A DNA stretch of 64,000 nucleotides from an uncultured Sphingomonadaceae bacterium (GCA_947493325.1 CANLQI010000001.1:1852978-1916977), one strand, 5' to 3'; counted from the first letter of the stretch, positions 18,298-29,462 are shown. Numbers and translations: made by a program. The notes: generated by a model from the letters alone, not told the origin.

Positions 18298-19164
18298 ATG
18301 AAGCCGATCCGCACCGCCGTTTTTCCCGTTGCGGGCCTTGGCACGCGCTTTCTGCCCGCCACCAAAGTGGTGCCGAAGGAAATGCTGCCTATCGTTGACA
18401 AACCGCTCATCCAATATGCGGTCGACGAGGCGATTGAGGCAGGCATCGAGCATATGGTGTTTGTCACCGGACGCGGGAAGGACATTATCGAGGATCATTT
18501 CGATATTGCCTATGAGCTGCAGGACACGATGAAGGCGCGAGGCAAGGATTTAAGCATATTGCACGATACGCGGCTGAAGCCCGGCAAATCCTCTTTTACC
18601 CGGCAACAGGAGCCGCTCGGGCTAGGCCATGCCATCTGGTGCGCGCGCGATATCGTGGGCGATGACCCGTTTGCGATATTGCTGCCCGACGAATTTATGC
18701 ACGGCAGCCCGGGCTGTATGAAGCAGATGGTGGACGCCTATGAAAAACTTGGCGGCAATCTGGTTTGCGCGCTTGAAATTCCGATGGAAAAAACATCCAG
18801 CTATGGCGTGATTGATCCCGGCAAGCGCGATGGCGTGATTACCGAAGTCAAAGGTCTTGTCGAAAAACCCGCGCCCGGTACTGCGCCATCCAACCTGATC
18901 CTGCCGGGCCGTTATATCCTGCAGCCTGAGGTTATGAAAATCCTGGAAACACAGGAAGCAGGTGCAGGCGGGGAGATACAGCTCACCGACGCGATGGCGC
19001 AGATGATTGGCAGACAAGCTTTTCACGGCGTAACATTTGAGGGCCGCCGTTTCGACTGCGGGTCCAAAGCCGGGTATCTGGAGGCCAATCTCGCACTGGC
19101 ACTGGACCGCGAAGATATGCGCGACCGCGTACGTGACATGGCCGTGAGTCTGCTTAACGAATAA
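18298..19164 (+). CDS. galU: UTP--glucose-1-phosphate uridylyltransferase
   Basis: FPVAGLGTRFLPATKVVPKEMLPIVDKPLIQYAVDEA; GLVEKPAPGTAPSNLILPGRYIL. Confidence 0.97.
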   Translation: MKPIRTAVFPVAGLGTRFLPATKVVPKEMLPIVDKPLIQYAVDEAIEAGIEHMVFVTGRGKDIIEDHFDIAYELQDTMKARGKDLSILHDTRLKPGKSSFTRQQEPLGLGHAIWCARDIVGDDPFAILLPDEFMHGSPGCMKQMVDAYEKLGGNLVCALEIPMEKTSSYGVIDPGKRDGVITEVKGLVEKPAPGTAPSNLILPGRYILQPEVMKILETQEAGAGGEIQLTDAMAQMIGRQAFHGVTFEGRRFDCGSKAGYLEANLALALDREDMRDRVRDMAVSLLNE

Positions 19165-19208
19165 TGTCGTTAAACTGATGTTCAGCAGGGGGCTGTAGGA
19201 GATAGCAG

Positions 19209-19499
19209 ATGATTAAAAAAGCTCATTTCGGCGCGGTACTGACCGCCGCACTGCTCACGAGCGGCTGTGTCTCCAGCATTGTGACGGCACCATTTAAAGT
19301 CGCCGGAACGGTTGTGGAAACTGCCGTTGATGCCGCCACGCAAACACAGCAAGAAGCCGACGAAGACCGCGGCAAACGGCTGCGTATGGCCGAAAAAAAT
19401 GAGAAAAAATGGCGCAAGAAATGTAAAAAAGATCCCGGGCATAAGGATTGCGAAGCCCTTGCTGATCTTGACCTTGAGCGCGCCAAACTGCCTGAATAA
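19209..19499 (+). CDS. Small lipoprotein, hypothetical
   Basis: Lipobox LLTSGCVSS; charged C-terminal half. Confidence 0.7.
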   Translation: MIKKAHFGAVLTAALLTSGCVSSIVTAPFKVAGTVVETAVDAATQTQQEADEDRGKRLRMAEKNEKKWRKKCKKDPGHKDCEALADLDLERAKLPE

Positions 19500-19543
19500 T
19501 TCAGCCAGTTACCCAGCGATATAATAACACGATATAATAGCAA

Positions 19544-19571
19544 AGGCCGGAATCATCTCTGATCCCGGCCT
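19544..19571. terminator. Terminator-like hairpin between convergent genes
   Basis: aggccggaatca-tctc-tgatcccggcct; 11/12 bp stem, no clear U-tract. Confidence 0.45.
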
Positions 19572-19626
19572 CTGTCTATCTGCTTCGACCGTTCCGTTCA
19601 GCCGCAAACAGTTTTATGAAATTCTC

Positions 19627-20352
19627 TTATTCAGGCAGATTATCGCCTTCAATATTGGGCTTAGCGCTCTTGTCTTCGCCCAGGAATTTATAAAATAATC
19701 CGCCAATTATGCCGCCCGCAATGGGCGCCAGCCAGAACATCCAGAGCTGCGACAGATAGATACCACCTTCAAATAGAGCCGGCCCCGTGCTGCGCGCAGG
19801 ATTGACGGATGTATTGGTGACCGGAATGCTGATCAGATGGATGAGCGTAAGGCCCAAACCAATGGCAATCGGCGCGAACCCCGCCGGTGCGCGGCCATCG
19901 GTCGATCCCATGATGATGACCAGAAAGAAAAAGGTGAGCAGCACTTCAATCATCAGGCCTGACTGGATATTAAATCCGCCCGGCGATGCTTCCCCCATGC
20001 CATTGGACGCCAGCCCACCGACTTCGCCCGCGCCCGATGCAATCACATAAAGCGCGCCCGCCGCCAGAACCGCGCCCATAACCTGCGCAATCACATAAGC
20101 CGGAATGTCTTTCGCATCGAAACGTCCGCCTGCCCACAGGCCAAATGTCACCGCCGGATTGAGATGGCAGCCGGAAATATGACCGATGCTATATGCCATC
20201 GTGAGAACCGTCAGGCCAAATGCCAGCGACACACCCACAAAACCGATACCAAGCTCTGGAAAGGCAGCGGCCAGTACTGCACTGCCGCAACCACCGAAAA
20301 CCAGCCAGAATGTGCCGAATAGTTCGGCCAGACTACGTTGCATGATAGACAT
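19627..20352 (-). CDS. aqpZ: Aquaporin Z
   Basis: [22 protein letters not shown] (NPA) and [19 protein letters not shown] (NPA/R). Confidence 0.95.
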   Translation of the reverse strand: MSIMQRSLAELFGTFWLVFGGCGSAVLAAAFPELGIGFVGVSLAFGLTVLTMAYSIGHISGCHLNPAVTFGLWAGGRFDAKDIPAYVIAQVMGAVLAAGALYVIASGAGEVGGLASNGMGEASPGGFNIQSGLMIEVLLTFFFLVIIMGSTDGRAPAGFAPIAIGLGLTLIHLISIPVTNTSVNPARSTGPALFEGGIYLSQLWMFWLAPIAGGIIGGLFYKFLGEDKSAKPNIEGDNLPE

Positions 20353-20453
20353 AATTTTTCCTCCCTGTTTATACTGCCGCTGCGATAGCAATTTTCACTG
20401 CTCACCGCTGTAAATAGATGTCAAATTATATGAAATGCATTGCGTATAATTAC

Positions 20454-21413
20454 TTAGGCGGCTGCCCGGCGCAAACGATCGTTGATAGCGCGGCCCAAGC
20501 CGGTATCCGGCACAGGCACCACGGCGATAGATGATTTTTCGCTGGCATCCGCAATATGCAATGCCGCATAGAGCCGCGATGCAGCTTCCGCCAATTGGCC
20601 GACTGCAGACAGGTTGAAATCACCCTCGCGGGCGCCAAAGCCGATAAGAAACTCATCCGCCTCTGCAGCCAAAGCATTCAGCCGTATTGGTTTTGAAGGC
20701 GCATAATGGCTTGTGAGCTGGCCCGGTGCCTCCACTTTATCGCCCGCAAGCTGCGCAGGCTGTGCACCGGAAAACTCCTTGATTTGCGCTGCTGTTATGG
20801 GGCCCGGGCGCAAGACCTGCCATATGTCATTTTCACGCACGGCTATGATAGTGGATTCCAGGCCCGCCTCACAGGCGCCACCGTCCAGAATAAGCGGAAC
20901 ACGCGCGCCAAGACTGTCTGCCACATGACGCGCGGTTGTCGGGCTGATCGCGCCGCTGCGATTGGCAGAGGGCGCGGCCAGCGGCAGTCCGCTTTCCTGC
21001 AACACCGCCTGCATGACCGGATGGGCAGGTACACGGATGGCAATGGTGGGCAGACCTGCCGTCACTGCCGCCGCGATTCGCGCATTTTTTTTGAGCGGCA
21101 AAACCAGCGTCAGCGGTCCGGGCCAAAATTCCTGTGCAAGCGCACTAGCCAGCGGTGAAAAACTGGCAATATCGCGCGCCATTTCCAAATTCGCGGCATG
21201 CACAATGAGCGGATTGAAACCGGGCCGGCCCTTGGCTGCATAAATGGACGCTACGGCATCCGTGCTACCCGCATCGGCAGCGAGGCCATAGACTGTCTCG
21301 GTGGGCAATGCGACAAGCCTGCCGCGCTGTAATATCTGTACGGCTTTTGCCAATGCAGCTTCGTCTACATCGCGGATATTTGGCGCATCATAAGGGTTTG
21401 AACCTGTCATCAT
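20454..21413 (-). CDS. L-threonylcarbamoyladenylate synthase (Sua5/YciO/YrdC family, long form)
   Basis: GRLVALPTETVYGLAADAGSTDAVASIYAAKGRPGFNPLIVH; C-terminal Sua5 domain (GQLTSHYAPSKPIRLN). Confidence 0.95.
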   Translation of the reverse strand: MMTGSNPYDAPNIRDVDEAALAKAVQILQRGRLVALPTETVYGLAADAGSTDAVASIYAAKGRPGFNPLIVHAANLEMARDIASFSPLASALAQEFWPGPLTLVLPLKKNARIAAAVTAGLPTIAIRVPAHPVMQAVLQESGLPLAAPSANRSGAISPTTARHVADSLGARVPLILDGGACEAGLESTIIAVRENDIWQVLRPGPITAAQIKEFSGAQPAQLAGDKVEAPGQLTSHYAPSKPIRLNALAAEADEFLIGFGAREGDFNLSAVGQLAEAASRLYAALHIADASEKSSIAVVPVPDTGLGRAINDRLRRAAA

Positions 21414-21480
21414 AAACGCGCTATAGAGGCTTTGACCAATACGCGCAAAACATCAATGACAGAAGCGGATCAGGATATTT

Positions 21481-23235
21481 ATGAATTACACGCCCCCCGT
21501 AAAAGAACAGCTTTTCGTTCTTAAGCATATTGCTGAAATTGATACGCTGACACAGTATGACCGCTTCGTCCACAGCACGCCTGACGTGGTGGAAGTGATT
21601 ACCGAAGGGCTGGGCCAGTTTGCGGCGCAGGAATATGCGCCGCTGAACCGCGACGGCGATACGATTGGGGCCAAATGGGACGATGGCACAGTCACTATGC
21701 CACCGGGTTTTCGTGAGGCGTATCAGGCGTTTGTCGACACCGGTTTTGGCGCGATCGATGGCCCCGAAGAATTTGGCGGGCAGGATCTACCATTTACGCT
21801 GGCCGCTGTGGCGCTGGAGGATCTGGGCAGCGCGAATATGGGATTTTCGCTCGTCAATATGCTGACCCCCGGTTCGATTGAATCGCTGATCGCCCATGGA
21901 TCACAGCAGCAGAAGGAGAAATGGCTGCCCAAACTGCTGACCGGAGAATGGACCGGCACCATGAACCTGACCGAGCCACAGGCGGGCAGTGATGTCGGCG
22001 CATTGCGCACCACGGCCACACCCATCACCGACGGCCCCGATGCGGGCAAATATAAAATCAAGGGGACCAAGATATACATCACTTTCGGCGAGCATGACCT
22101 GACCGAAAATATTATCCATCTGGTGCTCGCCCGTACCCCCAGCGCGCCCGAAGGTACGCGCGGCATATCGTTATTCATCGTGCCCAAAAAACGCGTGGAT
22201 GCGGATGGGAATATCAATGATGCAAACGATGTCCGCTGCGTTTCCATCGAACATAAGCTCGGTATTCATGCTTCGCCAACATGTGTGCTGTCCTTTGGTG
22301 ATAATGATGATTGTGTGGGCGAGATGGTGGGGCAGGAATTTGGCGGCATGCGCGCGATGTTCACAATGATGAACAATGCGCGGTTGAATGTCGGCAGCCA
22401 GGGCGTGCAGATCGGCGAACGCGCCACGCAGCAGGCCATGTCCTATGCACGTGAACGTATCCAGTCCGCCAAGGCAGGCAGCGAAAGCCGTGACAGTGTC
22501 GCGATTATCGAGCATGCCGACGTGCGCCGCATGCTGCTGCGCATGAAGGCAGGGACCGAGGCGGCGCGCGCGCTGCTTTATTATGCATGTTCGATGGTCG
22601 ACCGCAAAAACTGCGGCGATGAAGCGGCCAAGGCTCGGCTTGAGCTACTCACCCCACTGGTCAAGGCATATGGCACCGACATAGGCTGCGAAATCGCATC
22701 ATTGGGCGTGCAGGTGCATGGCGGTATGGGCTTTGTGGAAGAAACCGGCGCGGCGCAGCATTACCGCGATATTCGCATTGCACCCATTTATGAAGGCACG
22801 AACGGTATTCAGGCCGCAGACCTTGTCGGGCGCAAATTGCCGATGGATGGCGGCAAAGTCATTGCCAGCCTGCTTAGCGATATTCGCGCCGATGCGGACG
22901 GTGAAAGTGCATTACAGATATTACTGGGCGATGTAGAGCAAGCCGTGAACTGGATGCAAAATGATGCATCCGCCGATGACCGTATGGCGGGTAGCTATCC
23001 TTTGCTCACGATGCTGTCAGTGCTCACATGTGGCTGGCTGATGCTGAAACAGCACCGTATAGCCAGCGCGGAACTGGCGGCGGGTGCAGGTGATGGCGCT
23101 TTCCTGAAAGCCAAGCAGGTCACGGCGCGCTATTATCTGAACCATATGGTTCCGGAAGCATCCGGCCTGAAAGCGGCCGCTGTCAATGGTGCAGGTTTGC
23201 TCTACCAGTTATCTGGCGATGAACTTTCCGGATAA
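21481..23235 (+). CDS. Acyl-CoA dehydrogenase (C-terminal domain-containing type)
   Basis: GTMNLTEPQAGSDVGALRTTATP; KLGIHASPTCVLSFGD; VQVHGGMGFVEETGAAQHYRDIRIAPIYEGTNGIQAADLVGRK. Confidence 0.95.
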   Translation: MNYTPPVKEQLFVLKHIAEIDTLTQYDRFVHSTPDVVEVITEGLGQFAAQEYAPLNRDGDTIGAKWDDGTVTMPPGFREAYQAFVDTGFGAIDGPEEFGGQDLPFTLAAVALEDLGSANMGFSLVNMLTPGSIESLIAHGSQQQKEKWLPKLLTGEWTGTMNLTEPQAGSDVGALRTTATPITDGPDAGKYKIKGTKIYITFGEHDLTENIIHLVLARTPSAPEGTRGISLFIVPKKRVDADGNINDANDVRCVSIEHKLGIHASPTCVLSFGDNDDCVGEMVGQEFGGMRAMFTMMNNARLNVGSQGVQIGERATQQAMSYARERIQSAKAGSESRDSVAIIEHADVRRMLLRMKAGTEAARALLYYACSMVDRKNCGDEAAKARLELLTPLVKAYGTDIGCEIASLGVQVHGGMGFVEETGAAQHYRDIRIAPIYEGTNGIQAADLVGRKLPMDGGKVIASLLSDIRADADGESALQILLGDVEQAVNWMQNDASADDRMAGSYPLLTMLSVLTCGWLMLKQHRIASAELAAGAGDGAFLKAKQVTARYYLNHMVPEASGLKAAAVNGAGLLYQLSGDELSG

Positions 23236-23269
23236 GTTCAGCCAGCGTTAGCCAAGCGAATTTCCAGAA

Positions 23270-24673
23270 TTACTGGGCAGCAGCTTCCGTATCGGATGCG
23301 GCTGTTCCGCTGCCCTGCACGCGCCAGATAATGCCGCTGACATCATCGGTCACCAGCAGGCCTCCTGTGGCATCAATTGCAACCATTGTGGGTCTTCCCC
23401 GTGCGTCGCCATCATTGTTCAGAAAATCGGTCAACACATCAACGGGCAAACCGCTCGTCACATTGCCCTCTTCGTCACGCTCTACGTCAGGCTGTCCATT
23501 TTCGTTAAAGGGCACATAAACAACTTTATAGCCTGCTGCCGGCTTGCGGTTCCACGAACCATGCAGCGCGATAAATGCACCATTGTCAAAAGGCGCGCCA
23601 AGCGTTGCACCTTCGGAAAAAACAAGGCCCAGCGGCGCTGTATGCGCGCCCAGAGCGTAATCAGGGCGCCGCACATATTCGATCAGGTCGGCACGGCGCG
23701 GCACAACGCGCAGGTCCTCATATGTGCCCCAGTAAATCCACGGCCACCCGAAATGCGTACCGATTTCCACCTGAGCCAGATAATCGGGCGCAAGGTCAGA
23801 ACCCAGCATGTCGCGCTCATTCACCACGGTCCACAGCATGCCGGTTTCCGGATGCCTGTCCATGCCAACGGGGTTGCGCAGACCCACTGAATAGGGAATT
23901 GATTTTTTCGTTTCGAGATCAACTTCAAGTACCATCGCGCGGCCCATTTCGACGTCCAGGCCTTTTTCAGCAATATTCGTTGCGGAACCGACAGCCACGT
24001 ATATTTTCGTGCCGTCCTCGCTGGCGATGATATTGCGGGTCCAATGGTTATTCGGCTTACTGGCGCTCAGATCGACAATTTTCTCGCCTTCGCCTGCAAT
24101 TTTCGTGTCGCCCACCGTAAACGGATAGGCCACCAGGGCATCGGTATTGGCAACATATAGCGTATTGCCAATAACTTCCATGCCGAACGGCGAATTCAGA
24201 TTATCCAAAAACACTTCATTGGATTCCGCCACACCATCGCCATCGCTATCACGCAACAGGCGAATACGGTTGGCCGATGGCGTCCCGGCACCTGCACGGT
24301 TCATCAGCTTGCGCATGATCCAGCCTTCGATACCCTTATTTTCGCGCGGAGGGCTGTTGGTTTCCGTCACCAGTACGTCTCCATTGGACAGCACGAGCAT
24401 GGAGCGTGGATGGTCCAGCCCTTCGGCAAACCGGCTTACGCTTAAGCCTTGGGCAGGCGTGGGTTGCTCACCCTCAGCCCAACTGGAGACTGCGGCAACA
24501 TTGATTGTCGGGAATATCTCCTCGCGCGGCTCTGTAATAACCGGCGAAGGACCACTTAATTGCTCGGTCGTAAGCTGGGCTGTGTCACCGCGTACAAAAT
24601 AAAAAACGAGCGCACCCAAGATCACGAGGATCATGGCGAGAAAAATGAGGATATTGCGTTTGGTATCAGACAT
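23270..24673 (-). CDS. PQQ-dependent sugar dehydrogenase (L-sorbosone dehydrogenase-like)
   Basis: Start MSDTKRNILIFLAMILVILG; GLDHPRSMLVLSNGDVLVTETN; GLRNPVGMDRHPETGMLWTVVNERDMLGSDLAPDYL; AFIALHGSWNRKPAAGYKV. Confidence 0.88.
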   Translation of the reverse strand: MSDTKRNILIFLAMILVILGALVFYFVRGDTAQLTTEQLSGPSPVITEPREEIFPTINVAAVSSWAEGEQPTPAQGLSVSRFAEGLDHPRSMLVLSNGDVLVTETNSPPRENKGIEGWIMRKLMNRAGAGTPSANRIRLLRDSDGDGVAESNEVFLDNLNSPFGMEVIGNTLYVANTDALVAYPFTVGDTKIAGEGEKIVDLSASKPNNHWTRNIIASEDGTKIYVAVGSATNIAEKGLDVEMGRAMVLEVDLETKKSIPYSVGLRNPVGMDRHPETGMLWTVVNERDMLGSDLAPDYLAQVEIGTHFGWPWIYWGTYEDLRVVPRRADLIEYVRRPDYALGAHTAPLGLVFSEGATLGAPFDNGAFIALHGSWNRKPAAGYKVVYVPFNENGQPDVERDEEGNVTSGLPVDVLTDFLNNDGDARGRPTMVAIDATGGLLVTDDVSGIIWRVQGSGTAASDTEAAAQ

Positions 24674-24908
24674 GAGGGCAAGGTTACAGCCGAGCTGCGC
24701 ATCACGCAAGACGGGAATTGCCCTACTGCACGTCATTTTGCGCCAATCCTTTCTGGCGGTATAATGATGAAGATTGTCGAAAGCTGATAACAGCCTGTGG
24801 ATTTGCGCGTGCGCTTTTTGTGATCTGCCACTATGCGCACTCCATTGCTGAAAGAGCATCAGAATTAGCTGAAAGCCGCACAAGAAAATCAATCAGGGGA
24901 GCCTATCC

Positions 24909-27056
24909 ATGAAAATATTCACCATTACCGCATCCGCGCTAGCCTTGTCCGTCACCGGTCTCAGCGCACCTGCGCTGGCCAACACGGACGATGCAGCAAC
25001 CGAAACCCAGACACGCGAAGTCAAGACGACTGCACGCGATTACTGGGGTGATTGGGGTATTGACCTGTCGCAAATGGACACAAGCGTCAAACCGGGTGAT
25101 GATTTTTATGCATTCGTAAATGGCACATGGCTGAAAGAATTCGAGATTCCGGCCGATCGCGCGCGTTATGGTTCTTTCACGCTGCTGGCCGAGAAATCAG
25201 AACAGCGCGTGCGCAATATTATCGAAGGTCTGGCCGCAGCACAGCCCGACCCATCCACACTCGAAGGCAAGGTCGCCGCCTATTACAACGCCTATATGGA
25301 TGTGGATGCGATCAATGCCGCGGGTCTTGCCCCCATTCAGGGCCATATGGACAAGATTGATGCCGCCACAACCCGCGCTGATCTGGCGCGCCTGTTTGCC
25401 TCGCCCGGTTTTGCCTCGCCCTTTGGTGGCTTTGTCGACATCGACAGCAAGGAAACTGACAAATATATCTTTTATATCACACAGGCTGGTCTCGGTCTTC
25501 CCGACCGCGATTATTACCTGAAAGATACAGAGAAGAACGTCGAAATCCGGGCTGCATATAAAGAATATCTGGCGTTCCTGCTCGGCAAGGCAGGCTATGC
25601 CGATACGGCAGCCGCGGCCGAAGCTGTATACAGCCTGGAAAAACAGATTGCAGCGGAGCATTGGGACCGCGCCCAGGGCCGCAATCGCAATCTGACCTAT
25701 AACAAGATGAGCAAGGCAGAACTGCTGGCCATGGCAGGCGATTTCCCGGTAGAGGCCGCTCTGGAAACCATGGGCATTGCCGATCAGGAAAATTTTGTCG
25801 TGCGGCAGGTAACGCCCACGGCCGAGGAAATCGCTTCCGAAAAACTGACGCCTGAACAGCTCGCCAAACTGGGCGGCGGCGTGGCAGGACTCTTTCGCGT
25901 GGCCAATGAGGCCCCCATGGCAACGTGGAAGGCCTATATGAAAGTACGCCTTCTTTCCGGCTTTGCCTCTGTTTTGCCAAGCGATATCGATGCAGCGAAT
26001 TTCAATTTTTACGGCAAGAAACTGTCGGGTCAGGAACAGCAGCGTGAACGCTGGAAACGCGCGGTCGGTGCCACCGAAGGCGCACTGGGCGAAATCGTCG
26101 GCAAAGCCTATGCCGACAAATATTTCCCGGCGGAAAACAAGGCAGCCATGGATGAACTTGTTGCCAATCTGCGCAAAGCCATGGCGGCAAACCTGAACGA
26201 TCTGACCTGGATGGGGGATGAAACCAAGGTGGAAGCGCGCGACAAGCTCGCCAATTTTACGCCGAAAATCGGATATCCTGAGAAATTCGAGACATATGAC
26301 GGGCTGGATGTTTCACCCGGCAGTGCTTTTGCAAATGTACTGGCCGCGCAAAAGTGGGGCTGGAAAGACATGATCGCACAGCTTGGCCAGCCGATTGACA
26401 AGACCGAATGGTTCATGCTGCCACAAACCGTGAATGCTTATTATTCACCCAATCGGAATGAAATCGTGTTCCCGGCGGCCATCCTGCAACCGCCGTTTTT
26501 CAACCTGAGCGCCGATCCTGCCGTGAATTATGGCGCCATTGGTGGTGTTATCGGGCATGAACTGGGTCATGGCTTTGATGATCAGGGTTCGAAATCGGAC
26601 GGCAATGGTGTACTGCGCAATTGGTGGACAGAGGAAGACAAGGCCAATTTTGACAAGCTGACCAGTGCCTTGGTGGAGCAGTATAACGGCTTTTGTCCAC
26701 TGGATGATGGCAAAACCTGTGTCAATGGACAGCTTTCACTGGGTGAGAATATCGGCGACCTGGGCGGGCTTTCCATGGCTTATCGCGCCTATAAAATGTC
26801 ACTGGACGGTAAAGAGGCGCCCGTTATCAACGGTCTGACCGGTGATCAGCGCTTTTTCATGGCCTGGGCGCAGGTATGGCGCAGCAAATCACGCGAGGCA
26901 TTTTTGCGGCGCCATTTGAATACGGGACCACATTCGCCGCCCGTATTCCGCGTAAACGGCGTGGTACGCAATTTCGACGAATGGTATAAAGCTTTCAATA
27001 TTACCGAAGACGATGCACTCTACCTGCCTCCAGAGAAACGGATCCGTATCTGGTAA
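24909..27056 (+). CDS. M13 family metallopeptidase (neprilysin/PepO-like)
   Basis: VNAYYSPNRNEIVFPAAILQPPFF; GGVIGHELGHGFDDQG (HEXXH); LGENIGDLGGL; signal peptide. Confidence 0.96.
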   Translation: MKIFTITASALALSVTGLSAPALANTDDAATETQTREVKTTARDYWGDWGIDLSQMDTSVKPGDDFYAFVNGTWLKEFEIPADRARYGSFTLLAEKSEQRVRNIIEGLAAAQPDPSTLEGKVAAYYNAYMDVDAINAAGLAPIQGHMDKIDAATTRADLARLFASPGFASPFGGFVDIDSKETDKYIFYITQAGLGLPDRDYYLKDTEKNVEIRAAYKEYLAFLLGKAGYADTAAAAEAVYSLEKQIAAEHWDRAQGRNRNLTYNKMSKAELLAMAGDFPVEAALETMGIADQENFVVRQVTPTAEEIASEKLTPEQLAKLGGGVAGLFRVANEAPMATWKAYMKVRLLSGFASVLPSDIDAANFNFYGKKLSGQEQQRERWKRAVGATEGALGEIVGKAYADKYFPAENKAAMDELVANLRKAMAANLNDLTWMGDETKVEARDKLANFTPKIGYPEKFETYDGLDVSPGSAFANVLAAQKWGWKDMIAQLGQPIDKTEWFMLPQTVNAYYSPNRNEIVFPAAILQPPFFNLSADPAVNYGAIGGVIGHELGHGFDDQGSKSDGNGVLRNWWTEEDKANFDKLTSALVEQYNGFCPLDDGKTCVNGQLSLGENIGDLGGLSMAYRAYKMSLDGKEAPVINGLTGDQRFFMAWAQVWRSKSREAFLRRHLNTGPHSPPVFRVNGVVRNFDEWYKAFNITEDDALYLPPEKRIRIW

Positions 27057-27249
27057 ATGGGGCACGTGTAACAATTGTCACAGTTGAAAACAGTTGTAAA
27101 AATCGGCGCGAATTGTGAAGATCATCACAGTTTTTTAAATTTTTGATGTTATAAGGTCACTTATCCGGACAAGTTCGTGAAAGCTGATTACATCCGGTAC
27201 AGGTCAGAAATTTACTCGGTTGCGACCCGGCGTTTTATTTCTGGCAAAG

Positions 27250-27294
27250 GGAATGCCGTCTCTGTTCTTCGCAACAGGGCGGCATTTTCCTTTT
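27250..27294. terminator. Terminator-like hairpin with T-rich trailer
   Basis: aatgccg ... cggcatt stem (27252-27286) followed by ttccttttac. Confidence 0.45.
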
Positions 27295-27318
27295 ACTATC
27301 CTTTATAAACAGAGATAT

Positions 27319-28146
27319 TTAGAGCCGCTCTGCGTGCCAACGCAGGTGCGTGTCCATAAATGTCGATATGAAATAATAGCTATGGTCATAGCCTGCACGC
27401 ATATGCAGCGTAAGGTCGATATCAGACGACTGGCACGCTTTCTCAAGTGATTCGGGTTTTAGCTGTTCCGCACAAAATTTATCGCCCATACCCTGGTCGA
27501 CCAATAATTCAGGCATATATGCGCCATCCTCTATCAATGCACAGGCATCATATTCCCGCCAAATGCTGGGGTCTGTGCCCAGATAGCCTCTCAGTGCTTT
27601 CTCCCCCCACGGGCAATTCATCGGCGATGCTATTGGCGCAAAGGCTGAAATCGATTTGAACCGCGCCGGATTGCGCAGACCGATTGTAAGCGCGCCGTGC
27701 CCGCCCATGCTATGCCCCATAATTCCATGCCGCGACATATCCGCCGGAAATTCGGCTGCGATAAGTTCGGGCAATTCACGCTCGATATAGCTACGCATCC
27801 GGTAATGCTGTGCCCATGGCATTTTGGTCGCATCAACATAAAAGCCCGCGCCTTTGCCAAAATCATAGCTATCATCATCCGCCACATCTGTGCCGCGCGG
27901 ACTGGTATCGGGCGCAACAAATATCAGGCCCAGCTCTGCGCAGGCGCGCCGATATTCGCCCTTCTCCATTACATTTTCATGCGTGCAGGTCAGACCCGAT
28001 AGATACCAGATTACCGGTAGCTTCGCGCCCGTTTCATGCGGCGGTACATAGACGGCGAAAGTCATGTCTGTGCCGGTTTCGGCGGATGCATGGCGATACA
28101 CGCCCTGCACGCCGCCAAATGATATGTTTTGTGACACCACTTCCAT
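27319..28146 (-). CDS. fghA: S-formylglutathione hydrolase
   Basis: IWYLSGLTCTHENVMEKGEYRRACAELGLIFVAPDTSPRG; GIMGHSMGGHGALTIGLRN; DQGMGDKF. Confidence 0.95.
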   Translation of the reverse strand: MEVVSQNISFGGVQGVYRHASAETGTDMTFAVYVPPHETGAKLPVIWYLSGLTCTHENVMEKGEYRRACAELGLIFVAPDTSPRGTDVADDDSYDFGKGAGFYVDATKMPWAQHYRMRSYIERELPELIAAEFPADMSRHGIMGHSMGGHGALTIGLRNPARFKSISAFAPIASPMNCPWGEKALRGYLGTDPSIWREYDACALIEDGAYMPELLVDQGMGDKFCAEQLKPESLEKACQSSDIDLTLHMRAGYDHSYYFISTFMDTHLRWHAERL

Positions 28147-28148
28147 AG

Positions 28149-29015
28149 TCACCGGAAAACCACTGTACGTCTGCCATTGAGCAGCACACGCTTTTCTGCG
28201 GCCCATCCCACTGCACGTGCCAAAACCTGTGCTTCAATGTCGCGGCCGATGCGAATTATGTCATCTGTTGAAGAGCGATGGTCTATCCTTTCTACAGCCT
28301 GTTCTATAATTGGCCCCTCATCAAGGTCATCGGTGACAAAATGTGCGGTAGCACCAATCAGCTTCACACCGCGCGCATGCGCCCGGTGATATGGCCGTGC
28401 GCCTTTGAAACCAGGCAGGAAACTGTGATGGATATTGATGCAACGACCAGACAAACGCGCCGACATTTCCGGGGACAATATCTGCATATAGCGCGCCAAT
28501 ACCAGCAATTCTGAATCGGATTGTTCAAAAAGCTCCATGATTTTCGCTTCCTGGGCTGCCTTATTGCCCTTGTTTACCGATAAGTAATGGAACGGAATTC
28601 GGTGCCACTCAGTCAGGTCACGCATGGTTTCATGATTGGATACAACACCCGCAATATTAACCGGCAATGTGCCCGTACGCCAACGGTGCAACAAATCATT
28701 CAGGCAATGTGATCCCTTGGATACCGCAATCAAGATGTTCGGCCGCTGGGCAGTGGATGTCAGTGTCCATTCGAACCCGAACCGCTTTGCTATCTTGTCA
28801 AATGCTGCATACAGCGTTTCAAGGCTGACAGGGAAATTGCGTCCTGCCGCCTGAAATACCACGCGCATGAAAAATCTGCCGGTTTCAAGATCGGCATATT
28901 GCTGGCTATCAATAATAAAGCCGTCCAGTTCCGCCAGTTCACCTGTGACTGCGGCAACAATTCCGACACGGTCAGCGCATGTAAACGTCAATATCCATGA
29001 TGGTGACTCAGCCAT
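28149..29015 (-). CDS. purU: Formyltetrahydrofolate deformylase
   Basis: N-terminal ACT-like domain; HCLNDLLHRWRTGTLPVNIAGVVSNHE; INIHHSFLPGFKGARPYHRAHARGVKLIGATAHFVTDDLDEGPIIEQ. Confidence 0.96.
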   Translation of the reverse strand: MAESPSWILTFTCADRVGIVAAVTGELAELDGFIIDSQQYADLETGRFFMRVVFQAAGRNFPVSLETLYAAFDKIAKRFGFEWTLTSTAQRPNILIAVSKGSHCLNDLLHRWRTGTLPVNIAGVVSNHETMRDLTEWHRIPFHYLSVNKGNKAAQEAKIMELFEQSDSELLVLARYMQILSPEMSARLSGRCINIHHSFLPGFKGARPYHRAHARGVKLIGATAHFVTDDLDEGPIIEQAVERIDHRSSTDDIIRIGRDIEAQVLARAVGWAAEKRVLLNGRRTVVFR

Positions 29016-29048
29016 ATGGCCTCCCCGATAAGAACGACCGCATCACCC

Positions 29049-29432
29049 TCACATACGTTTCAGGGTACAGATTTTATTGCCCGCCGGATCGCGCAGATAG
29101 GCGAGATGCATTTTCATGCCGCCGCCTTCGCGAATACCCGGCGGATCTTCAATAGCCGTGCCGCCATTTTCAAGCCCTGCTTTATGCCATGCCTCGGCCA
29201 TTTCAGGGCCATCGACTGCAAAGCCGATTGTACTGCCGTTGCCGCAGCTTGCAGGGTTGCCATCGATCGGGATGCTAAGACCAAATGTACCGCGTTTATC
29301 ATAGTAAAACAGACGGCCCTTGGGATCGATCACACCCTCGCGGTATCCCAGCACGCCCATAGTGGCATCATAGAATTTCTTTGCTTCGTCGATGTCATCA
29401 ACGCCCAGCATCACATGGCTAAACATACTCAT
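29049..29432 (-). CDS. VOC (glyoxalase/bleomycin-resistance) family protein
   Basis: MSMFSHVMLGVDDIDEAKKFYDATMGVLGY; LAYLRDPAGNKICTL. Confidence 0.92.
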   Translation of the reverse strand: MSMFSHVMLGVDDIDEAKKFYDATMGVLGYREGVIDPKGRLFYYDKRGTFGLSIPIDGNPASCGNGSTIGFAVDGPEMAEAWHKAGLENGGTAIEDPPGIREGGGMKMHLAYLRDPAGNKICTLKRM

Positions 29433-29462
29433 ATCATTCTCCTGTCATATTTCCCGTTATCC